Assembly (NCBI GenBank): GCA_033065855.1
Contig: JAVXUO010001651.1
Coordinates: 62,001 to 126,000, forward strand
Length of the DNA stretch: 64,000 nucleotides
Source: Escallonia rubra
Taxonomy: Eukaryota; Streptophyta; Magnoliopsida; Escalloniales; Escalloniaceae
Reading direction: 5' to 3'
Shown here: piece by piece, positions 12,801-24,800 of the stretch
How positions within the stretch are numbered: the first letter of the stretch is position 1
Layout of the letters: each line of letters starts with the position of its first letter
Translations under genes and position numbers: made by a program
The notes under the pieces: model-generated
The model's database searches: none
Told to the model about the DNA's origin: nothing
The model's input: the letters and a program-made list of their open reading frames with translations, nothing else

Positions 12801-15800
12801 CGTATCGTGTTGTTCCAGACTTCCAGAGAAGAAGAATGAATAGCCGATGTTCTTTATGTGGCTGATCAATATTTAATTGTTTGACTTTTTGACACTTTTT
12901 ACCCACAACTTTGGTACTCTATCTAAGTACCCACTCCATAACTTAGGTATTTTATTTAAGTATCCATTTATTATCTTATTACTTAAACCAGCCCCAATAC
13001 TTCAATAAATAAAAATAATACCACATACAAGTTGAGCTATACAATTCTAATATTTAAAAAGCAGCCCATTAAACTTAACAAACTCTTACTAATTTGGCTG
13101 AAAACTTCAAAATTCACCAAGCATCCCATTAAACCTAAAAACTCATTACTTTGGTTGGAATATTAATATTTTTTTATCTCATACATATTAAGAGTCAAAT
13201 TCTTTAGAAATTCAATACTAAGTGTACATAGTTAAAAAAATATTTACCAAATTCGCCGTATCCCCGCCGCACTCGTATCCTAAAATTTTCAAAACTACCG
13301 TATCCGCGAATCCGCACCCTTATCCGTTCTTCATAGGTTTTAATTCAATCGCCTTCAATCAGATATCAAGACATTCATTTTCAATCATTTAAAAAACAAG
13401 GGCTAATTACACCTATGTCCCTGAGGTTAGGGGGTAATTACAGTCAAGGACACAAAGTTTCAAAATGTAACATTCCGTGACCAAACGTGTTTCAAATGTA
13501 TCAGCCGTGTCCATCCGTTAGGGTTCAGTCCAAAAAGTGTATTTTTTGCTGATGTCATCAATACATATTTTTAAAATGACGATACTACCCCTTGTACTGT
13601 ATATGTTGAATATTTTTAAAAATTTTAAATTAGGAATTCAAGCCTTAATTAAAGATTAGGGCTTTAAAACCCAAAATTAGGGTTTTGTTGAAACCCTAAT
13701 TTGCAAATTAGGGTTTTCCCGAAACCCTAATTTCCAAATTAGGTCCAATCCCTCCCCCCCGGCAGCCCCTTCCCTCCCCGCCGGCAGTCCCCTTCCCCGC
13801 CGGTAGCCCCTTCCCTCCCCGCCGGCAGTCCCCTTACCCGCCGACAGCCCCTTCCCTCACCTCGACAGCCTCTTCCCTCCCCGCCGACAGCCCCTTCCCT
13901 CACCCGGCAGCCTCTTCCCTCCCCGTCGGCAGTCCCCTTCCCCGCCAATAGCCCCTTCCCTCACCCCGGCAGCCCCCTTCTCCTCCGGCAGTCCCTTCTG
14001 TTATTCGCCGAACAAAGCAGATCCACCACCCGCGACGTCGCCGTCGCTCTTCCCCCTCCATCTCTTCTCTCCTCCCCTGCAGCAGAGGTGTGGCGATTGG
14101 GGGCTGTCCTTGACCCCGTTCATGCAGAAGTGACAGAAATGGGTTTGGGGGCGAGGGGGGGGGGGGGGGGGCGCGGGGGGGGGGTGGATGCTGGGTGTGG
14201 GGAGAGGAAGAATAAACAGTAAATTAAGTGGGTAATTTATTTTAAAGTCAGGGGCAATCAAGTCTTTTTGTCAAAACCGTTAAGTATTTTTGTATTCTGT
14301 TTGTCAATGGACATAAGTGTTACATTTTGAAACTTTGTGTCCTCGCGTGTAATTACCCCCAAACCTCAGGGACATAGGTGTAATTAGCCCTTAAAACAAT
14401 CATTGTAAGATACAGTGTAAGCCAATTCAAAGATATTGATCCTGGCAGAGGCAATGCCATTCAGGCAATGCACATAAAGTGTACATATGCATGATATTAG
14501 CCCTGCATAATTATGCAGGTTTAGACCCCTTATAATGCCTCCCCACAGAACAGATTCCCAGGTCAATACAGAAAACAACAATCATAGAATCAACAAGAAA
14601 TTCAATGCTTGACATGCAATAAAAATAAGCATCAACATGAATTCAAATAACCGAAATCAATCAAGGTTTCAATGACAATTGAGCATGCGCATATAATTCA
14701 TCACTCAGAATTCCAGAATAACCACAAACAAATAGCAAGAATAAATACGAGCAGTTATCGAAAGAATGCAAACAATTATCGAATTTGCTAAGCATGTGAT
14801 ACAAGGCGAGCATCGATAAGATTTTCAAACAACCGATTCAAGTTCAATTTTAGGGTTTGCTTGACAATGACATGCTGATATCAATGCATATCTCAGTGTT
14901 CGACAATAGCCATAAGCAAATCGAAAGAATACTTATGAACACAAGTTATCAAAATTAGGGTTCGGATAAAAATCTTTACCCAGGGTTTAGATAGAAACCC
15001 TTACTTGGATCTCAAGCTAAATTATCCTAACGGGAAAGTTTTTTGCTTTAATCTAAATGGAACAATCAAATGATCAGAATACAGTCTACACTACGATGTT
15101 ATAAACTCAATAATGACATGCATACGCCCAAAATGAATCCCCTGACTGGGTAGGTAAAATTACCAAAAGCACCCCTCTAATACTTTAATTACCAAAACGT
15201 CCTTCATGTAAGTAGAATCACTTATGTGAATTTACCCAAAAATACTTTTTATAGGTAAAAAAAATACCCCCTCTGGTTGGTAAATTACCAAAATACCCCC
15301 TGGGGATTCCCGCACTGAAAAAATTTCAAAAACACATTAAAACACTATTTTAAGCATCCTGAAGTCATTTTTTGGGCTAAAAAGTCTCAAGGAATTTTCG
15401 CGTGAAAACCCCAAACCTGTATCCTGATCGAGCGCTCAGAAGTTGGTTCTGCTAAGAATAGCTATTGACCTTGGAATGGCACGGAATTTTAGGAAATGAA
15501 ACATATCAGTAATTTAAGGTTTCACTAAAAATTTCAGACTAAAATAACTTGGTTTACTATGTTAAATAATTCGAGAATCCTTTTAAATGATACCCTAATT
15601 TAGCATCATTTGCGGACACCGAAAAATTCCAAAATATTTCACAGCATGTCTCGTAAAAATAACGGGGGTTACTGTTTTGAACTTTGTTAGATTTTGATCG
15701 TAACTATTTATAAAAATTCGTATAAAACTGCTAATATAACCAACCCCCCCTCCCCCTCCCTTTAGTGACAATTACAGTCACTATTCAAATTGAGGCACAC

Positions 15801-18800
15801 TATACACACACACTCACTCTTGTCTTCAACCTCATTGCCGCACAAACCCATTTACATAATTCACATAACTCATGCACACACACACACACACTGCCACACA
15901 TAATTACACATATCTATACCTAAAACACACACTTTAAACACAATTACACACACTACCACACTGCACAACACACACCTCACTTACTGAACACACACACACC
16001 TACCTGCTACATGCGCGCACACTGTGTAACACGCACACACTGCACTATGTTCTTACACACACACACAACCTTTCACACTAACCCACTACCTTCCACACAC
16101 ACATTAACACGTGATTACCACACCCACACACAGGCTGTGTATTCACACACACAGCTGCACACACATAAACACTCTTCGCACACAACACCTACTGTATCCC
16201 CTCTCCCTTACCTATACGCAAACACACAGACACAGTAAGAACACACTGAAGCACACACTAAATTATAGCTGTTAGTGCAGCCCCCCTCCTCCCTTCTTCA
16301 CGCACAAAAAGTCACACACAGTTCTACCCACACACGCACACACACTGAACTCTCACACACTCAAAGCACACACAAACTATAATTACACCCAAAATTGACA
16401 CACAGATTACAGAGAAACTAAATAGAGATTTCACCTTGAGAAAGTTTCTTCGATTTCTCCCTCTCTCTCTCTCTCTCTGTTTCTGCCCGAACTTCCCATC
16501 TGTTCCTATTTTTCCCCGTTTTCTTTTCTGATCTCTTCCGACTTTTCTTTTTCTTTTTTTTAATTCTTTTCATTTAATTCCCTAAACATTTAAATAATTC
16601 ACTAGTTTATAATTTAAATGATTTGTCATCAAATAAACAAAGAGGTGGCATCCTCTTAACACAAATTTCACAACAATTTGATACATAACATGCCATTTTC
16701 CAAAATTTGCAATATAGCTCCCAAACTTTTCCAAAATTACAAAATGGCCCCAAAAGTCTCAAAATTACATTTTGAGCCCAAAATCGTTTTATGCTTCCAT
16801 ACTTTACTAATACTCGAGCAATGCTCAAAATTATCACCCGCTTATTTTTCGGAGCACAAATGATCATTTTAAGCCGCTCGAAAAGTACCGGATATTATAG
16901 ACTCGGTACAAGTGTTCGAGTCGGATACGTGTCCAAGTGTCGGATTTGTCTAATTTTCACAACCCAAGACACGGGGACATGGCAAAATATTCCTATCTCT
17001 TGTTACTTTTAATTTTTCCTTAGTTAACATGGTGTTTTATGTGGCGCATGTTGTCTTACTTTGAAACTTATATCATCTCAAAGCAATAATGAACTAAAAA
17101 GAAACACTATGAGATAGTGTTCATAGTGACATATTCTATGAGACGTGTCGGACACATCCCATACCCATGTTCGAGTGTCGAGTGTCCGACACGGGTACTT
17201 CATGCATTTTGAAGAGTCCATGTAACATAGTTCCTTATGTAGAAAATCACCAAGGGCACCACTAAGCTTGGTTGGCTCCACTAGGAGAATTTGTTAGGTT
17301 ATGCCCTTTGCATAAGTATCTCATCAAGGTTATTAAGGCATGCATCATCCGGGAGATAAAATGCCACTAGCAGAAGGAAATTGCCGAAATGACCCAAGTC
17401 TCTTATCTCAACTCCTTAGACGGCAGGGCCTTGAGTTTGACACTCATCTGCATCATTACTTACCACAACATGTACGCAAGAAACAAGAACATGATCTTGC
17501 TTTTTATTTTGCTGGTGAACATAGTGTAATTGGCCTGTCTGCTTTTGTACCCAAATTTCACCATGACCCTTGGGTAACATATGAAACTGGCAAATGATGC
17601 TTAAGTTGGTTATAAGAAACTAGTCACCAATTCCATCACAATACAAGAAGCCTTTCAACTATACAAACTTATATAGTCTTGATGTCAAGAGGAGAAGTGC
17701 AGATATTGTGGTCTCCTCCTTTTTTGGTCTGAGCATTGAGGTCTAAAAATGAGTCTAAAGCGCGACTCTTTTATCAGAAGAAAGGAACTGGCTTCTTACA
17801 TAATTTTGAACTATAGCAACTTGGTAGTGTATCACCTGAAGCATTAACATATGAACTGATGCGGTGGTACATTTATGTCTAATGCATGTCCCCCTTCCCC
17901 TCTCTCAAAGTGGGTTGAGTTGCGCATATTACTTTAGTTGTCAAGTGCTATGCGTCTTAATTGTTGCACCGTGTGTGTTTTAAATCAAAGTCATGCTGCA
18001 GGAAAGATGTGCAGGTGCTGACACTATAACTCTTGTTGCTCGGTTGTTGCATAGATCTAAAAGTCATCTTCAGTTGATGCTTCTGCAAAGCAATGCAACT
18101 ATTGTGGAAGAATTTTATGTGCATTTGGTACGTCTCTTGTACTATGTTTAATATCCTCCAAATTCTTGGCTTGAGGGGCTGCTATATCATATGAATAAAG
18201 CTGTTATCTGGCCTCCTTTTTTAAGATATATTTGGTTATTAACTTGGGTCAAGTAAAACTTCAGTATCAAGTTTGTACATATGTTTCAAATTGTTGCAAA
18301 TCAATGAAAAAATGGTACTGTGGCTTCTGGATTGACATAATGTAGTCACTGCTTACTGAAAAGTTAAGGCTTTGTTTGGTTAGCCTCTTTTTTGCTTTTT
18401 TCATGTATGCAAAATAGTTCTTGTATGGTTAATTTCGCAACCCATTTTCGAAGAAAAGACCTATTCACTATACTGTTCCGGGCAATTGTTTCCCATCCCT
18501 ACCTAGGAATCACTCACCTCCTCTTTGTTTATGGGCAATATACTTTCTCTTTAAGCATAGCTCTAGGTTAACCAAATGTTCCAGTCTCCAATGGATTTTT
18601 GCTTTACCCAGATTGTTCTTAATCCGATTCATCCTAGCTCACGTATTCGTGAAACTAGGGGGTAAGACTCTGTACATCTAGCCTATCCAGTCTTGCTAGG
18701 TTGCATCAATATTTCTATCTAATGACAACCCACAAACTAGTTAATTCATCTAACCAGGATAAAATACTCTGTATCTAGTATTTGGAAGGATTTGAGTGTT

Positions 18801-21800
18801 GAATAGGTGACAATCACAAAAGCCTATCTTAATTAGGAATGACAAATATGTGTATGCTGTGTCTTTAACTGACACTTTTTTTTAATTTTTCTGCGTACTG
18901 TATTATCACTGATTTGACACTCAACAATTCTTGACCCCAGACACAATAATTCAAGCCTTCTACATGTACATGGGGTAGAGATGCTTCCAGGCCCTACCTT
19001 GGTTCTTAGAAATAATATTTCTGACTTAGTTATTGGATTTCACTTCTTATGTTGGTTTAATATGTTTCCCTAAGATGCCATGGCTTACCTTAGCATAGCC
19101 TATGATGTCGGGACATTGTGGCTATGCGTAATGTAGCTTACACTGCATGACAAATGATGATACAACAGATTTTTATCATGTAATGGAGTTGATTTGTGTT
19201 TGTATTTTGAGTGTCTCGCTTCATGCAATGTTTCTCCTGTTTAAATGGTTGTGTTTTAACTGGAATGTTTAGTGGATACATGCCTGCACATTTAATTCCT
19301 TTATTTAGTTGAAAAGTTTCTGAATCACCAGTTAATTTTCAACTTGGTTCTTAACAAATGTTGGTAAATGATAGTGGTCACCAGCACCAAGGATGCATTT
19401 TATGCTTTTAGTTATTATATTTGTAAAAGCTTCCGTTCTTGCTATAAAGTTGGAAGTGAAATATTTTGGGATCCTATCAGGTGGATTCTGTACCAGATCT
19501 GGTTGAGCATATTCACAGAACAACTTCAAGAGTGCTCCTCCATATTGATGGGTGAGAGCTCTGTCGTTTATATTAAAATCTACTTACTGAGTAACTATTG
19601 CAGTCTTACTGTTTATAATTTTTACAGATTGTGCTTTTGACAAATTGACGTTGACAAGATGATTTTGTAGCTCTTCTAGTTTCTAATTTTGTATTGTATC
19701 TTTCGTTTTAGGTTTTCTGTTGTACAAGATGCACTAATGTCTTGAGTCTTTATGCTGTTTTACGGTTGGCATCTTGGTTCGCCCTTCAAGTCCAAATTGT
19801 TAAAAACTGTAAAGTCATGGTCACAGTCCTAAACCTTGGCACTAATGATGAAAGAAGAGTAGAATTGTCACTCGATTTCTTTCTCGTTGTTTCAATCTTG
19901 ATTTCCGATAAGCAAAAAGTTTCCAATAAACCTCTCAATCCAGGGCAAGACAGGGTGCACGTGGAGCATTCTAAGAAAAGCGACAGGCCCTGATGCTCTG
20001 TAAAGAAATCAGCAAACAGGCACTTGTATTTGGAGGATTATCATATTTAGAATAGGGGTCCCGAGATATAATATCAATCAGGGGATGGCAGAATAAATCA
20101 CAGCCCGAAACGAGGGTTACTCGTCCAAACCTCTCACCAATATAAACACTGTTGGAGAATTTCTCAATTTTGATAACATTAAAAGGGATTACGGCTGCTT
20201 ATATAGAAAATCTAGAGTAAAACACAAAAATACCCCATAATAATAAGAAATTCTGGAATATATTAAATACTAGTATCCTAAATAAAGTGATTGCACTAAA
20301 ATTCCAATTTACACCTGTAATTGAGGACATGAAAGCTAGATATGGTTTGAGCAGTAAACTTGGGCTTCCTCCTGTTCAAACTGCCTCAATAGTATACATA
20401 GCAAATACGGGACAAAGTATGCTATACTTGTGAAACTATGAAGAGGAGCAGCGGTGACCCGTGAATTTACAAGTCACAGTTGTTGCATAATTTTCGGGCT
20501 TTATTATGATGTCAAGCAAATTTGCGGAATTAAACACGGCATTAACTTAGTGAACTAACCAACATGAAAATGAAAATGGAAAATCATAGACGTTTTAAGT
20601 TGTAAAGACAGTACTGAGAATAATGAGTAGATACTTGTGTAGCCAATTCTTTGTATGTCACAAAGTAGAATGTAAAGGCTACTAAATTAGCCAAGGGAAA
20701 ATGTATTTGCTACTCAAGGATGTTGCCGCAGCATAATGGGATCTAATCAGTCAAGTAAAACTAGCTAGAATGAGTATTTGATGACGGTGTATACATAGCA
20801 AAGACGGGACAAAGTACGGTTTACTTGTGAAACTATGAAGAGGAGCAGTGCTGGCCTGTGAATCTACGAGTAACAGTTGCACATTTTCTCTTTGATTGCA
20901 AAACCAGCCGTTTGCCGCGTTTTCGGGCTTTGTTTTGATATTTAGCAAATTTTGCAGAATTAAGCATAACTTAGTGCACTAACCGAGATGAAAATGAAAA
21001 TGGAAAATCATAGACGTTTCAAGTTGTAAAGACAGAGCTGAGAATAATAAGTAGATGGATACTTGTGTAGCCAATTCTTCGCATGTCAAAAAGTAGAATG
21101 TAAAGAGAACAAAATTATCAAAGGGAAAATGTATTTGCTACTCAAGGACGATGCAGCAGAATAGTGGGATCTAATCAGTCAAGTAAAACTAGCTAGAAGG
21201 AGTATCTGATGACGGCGTATTCTAGAATTACCTACAGGAAGCTTTTGACAAGTAAAGTTTGACCAGAAGTGATATTAGCAGGTATGCTGATCGAATTGCG
21301 AATGCTAAATGGGAAGTCAAGGAGATCGGAGTAGACCATAATGGGTATGTTTCTATGCATTTTTCCCGTGGTTCTCTGAATTATGTTGTTCTCATAGTTT
21401 CTTACCTGTGTAGGTTCTAGGTTGCTAATTATGTTTATTGAACAAGTTCATTGGTTATGGCAGTTATTTTCATGTATGACCTGTTTAGGAGATTTCAACA
21501 GTTAATAGATGCCTGTCGGGTCTGCAAAACTTTTTCCAGTTATATAGTTCATATTTCATATTCATGCCATTCAGTCCTAAAATTTATCAATTATCTTGGT
21601 AGCCTCCTGTGTATTCTTCTTGGGCTCGTGTTTCATTATTCTGTTTGGACAGATATCTGCAAATGGTAAAATTTTTAAATTGAACATGCTTCATCAAATT
21701 ACTTTGCATGGCTAGGTGTTTATGTATGCATTAATCGATAGCTAAGATCTGAAAAAAGAAGCAATTTATGTTGGACCAATTTTATGAAGATGGAACTTTG

Positions 21801-24800
21801 GTAGTACATAGAGACCAAGTAGAAAGGGCAACCAGGAAATAAAGGAAGATATAGGCTTTACAATAGCCATAGATAACAAAATAAGAGTTCATGTCTATGA
21901 AGTACCTAGGAAGCACCGGCTCTAGTCAAATATGGATACGCGGATACGTCATTCTGGAAAAAAGATGATACGGGTGCGGTGTGATACGACGTATACACAC
22001 ATTTTTACATATACAATATATATGCATATATGTAATATATATAAGGGGCCGATCCACATCTACAGGTGCAGAATTACTTATTTCTTCAACTGTCATCTGG
22101 CTGTCCACGTGCGAAAGTTGACGACCCAGATTAATTTTTTTTGAAAACTTTAACTAGCTTGACCACTACACTTGTAGCGGTTAGGAATTGTGCCCAAATG
22201 TCCCTCGCGTGCCCTCCAAGACTCCCTCGCACCTAGGTAGCACAGACATAGAATCCGCCTCGGACACTGACACTGATCTTGACACCGGACACCGCAATTT
22301 CCAAAAAATCAAATTTTGGACATCGCAGGAAACCGCTATTTTTTAAATATAGTTTATTATATATATATATATATTTAATAAATATCAAATACATTCCATA
22401 ATCTAAAATAGCAAATAATAATGAATAACCACCAAAACAAGGAATTCAAATACAAGTCATACTTAAACGTTAAATCCAACATAGTACATAGTATATACCA
22501 TAAGAAACTTCTTAAGTCTTACAAAGTCATATGAATAGGAAACGGGAAAACAAGGAGACCTCCCCTTCGGCATACTTTGGAGCTTAGTTGCAGGAAACTC
22601 CTAATATGGTGACGTTTCTTTCTCGAAAACTCGCTGTTGCGATCCCCAGTTAGGAGCTCCATGGGATCTCGTCCCAAGCTAATATCGGAACTCGATCCCG
22701 TTAGCTGGATAGAGATGCATGGAACAAGTGAGAGAGTACCTGGAAATCAAGCCATTTTCAACTCAATTCCTTGTTTCTCTTCCTTCAAGTCCTTAAAGCG
22801 TCCTTGTCTGCTGTTGCTGGCTATGTAAACCATACTAAACAAATGATAATACTCTTTACGCATTTATTTACTCAAGCCGCTCCCAACCTCAAATTATTCT
22901 TGGTGCTTACGCTCCCCCGCCCCCGTTCCCGCTCCCGCTCCCGCCCCCGCTTTGTGCAACTAAGCTTTGGAGTCCTCCTTGACAAAAGACGGAGATTGCT
23001 ATGAACAAAAACCAAGTCTTCCGCATGTTGGGGTATCATCTTGTTCCTTCTCACCGAGTGAATAAATGAATATGTGCTCCAATTTCTTTCGGCACAAGAT
23101 AATGAAGAAGGTTGTGCAAGAAGTTTCAAGGCTATGGCTCGGAGCATAGGTGAACTTGCACAGTAAAGAAGCCACCAAGTCTTGGGATCCATACCATAGC
23201 GATTAGAGATGAAATCGTACTCTCTAAAATCTCCCCTAGGCCCAATAAATTCAGCATACTCCTCCAAGTTTGGAAAGTACTTCCGAAGACATTTCATTCG
23301 CTCCTTGTTTATCTCATTATCCTTGTGTGGAGGAACTCATGAGTATAGTACCTTATGAAAGAAAGCAATGAACACATTTAGATATATAAGTAAGGGGCGG
23401 CATTAGTAGAAGCCAAAAAAACAACTCTAATGCTAACGTTGGATAATATTACCTTGGGTTTGGAGTATGTGCCAAGCAGTGGAGTATTATTCTTGTTCCA
23501 ACGATCTACAAGAATATTGCGCACCACGTCAAAGAAGGTGGACTCCTCGTCGGGTCTTTTCACTTCATACCTATATATGTTCTTCTTAACCTTTGCAATC
23601 ATAGAATCCCACATGTCATAGACTAGGTGAAGACTAGGCCTATCGGTATCACAAATCCTAGTCATGTCATACATAGGCATTGTGAAAGAAAGTATGTAAT
23701 CAATGGAATCCCACCATTCATCATTCAATACCTTCTCCTTAACAAACCTAGCCTTTGTTACATCATCATCCCCGATAAAAATTCCAACGATCACTAAGTT
23801 CCATGGCTTGAAGACCACCCTTAAGGAGCTTAATCCTCCGAAGCATCACAATAGCAGCAGCAAATCGAGTTTCGGCCACAGAAAGCAACTTCATATTTAC
23901 AAACTCATTAAACATTGCCAATCACATTGAATGATTCATGATGAAATTCTTAACTTGCCAAACATAACCACCAACATTGGTAATCCAAAAACATTCCATA
24001 TAAGTAATTTCATTATTATCCGCATTCTTGGTTGCACATATGTTCCTCAATGCTAAGTTAAGAGTATGAACAACACATGGTGTCCAAACAATGCCCGGAA
24101 AGTGTTGCTGAAGAAGCTGCCTAGCAGCCTTACAAACTGGAGCATTCTCCGTAGCAACTTGGACCACCTTCTCATGCCCAACCTCCATTATCACTTCCTT
24201 CAACAACGCAGTAATGAAATGTTTGTCCTCATTTCCACCCGAACAATTTATTGCTCTAAAAAACATAGGATGACCATCAAAGACAGCCTTGATATTAATG
24301 AGTGGCCTCCTTTGCGAGTCACTCCACCCATCACTAACAATACTTATACCCTTCTCACTCCACATGGCTCGCATTGGTGCTAACCACTTATACATAGGAT
24401 CACCATCAAAGACAGCCATGATATTGATGAGTGGCCTCCTTTGCGATTCACTCCACCCATCACTAACAATACTAATACCCTTTTCACTCCACATGGCTCG
24501 CGTTGGTGCTAACCACCTATCAACATTGCTTTTCTCCTTTTGCAAAAGAGTGGTCCTTAACTTATTATAACCTGGTGGATTATAACCCCCAAGCTTATGA
24601 TAAGCGGCGAAAGTATATGAGTTTTGATAGTCTGGTTCCTCGCTAAGTTGAATGGCACTCCTTCTCGTATAAAACATCCTAGCAATTTCATGATCTAATT
24701 GCTCACGCTCCCCTTTGTTAAAAGCATCTTCAAGTTTATTTGCCCCCTTTATTTTTTTATTCTCTTGCATGGACATTAGACTTACACCAACATTTGAACC

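Larger units (their letters stand above)
11883..16899. mobile_element. Solo LTR (family A), copy 1, with nested insertions
   Basis: It starts TGTAACGACCCGGAAATCCG and ends ACCGGATATTATA, with an exact 5-bp target duplication gactc at 11878-11882 and 16900-16904. A homologue lies at 56211-59432. Both share the cagtaccgacc segment, the run from ctgcagaaggga to gtgagctttt, a paragraph of taaaattaccaaaa repeats, a CA-rich block and a pyrimidine block near the end. Removing two nested elements (12568-13336 and 13400-14390) leaves about 3.24 kb, close to the 3222 bp of copy 2. No internal retrotransposon genes are present, so LTR-LTR recombination is the likely origin. Confidence 0.82.

Noticed and set aside
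13739-13948. Open frame encoding a Gly/Arg-rich protein
   Set aside because: It follows from the GC-rich minisatellite read on the - strand. There is no domain, and it lies inside a transposon.
11883-16899. Large CACTA or other TIR element, because the ends look inverted
   Set aside because: The termini are the TG...CA type (last bases drifted to TATA), and the exact 5-bp duplication fits an LTR. Hence it is called a solo LTR.
22872-23004. Arg/Glu-rich or Pro/Arg-rich coding sequence
   Set aside because: It is the GC-rich end of the nested MITE read through from the transposase frame.
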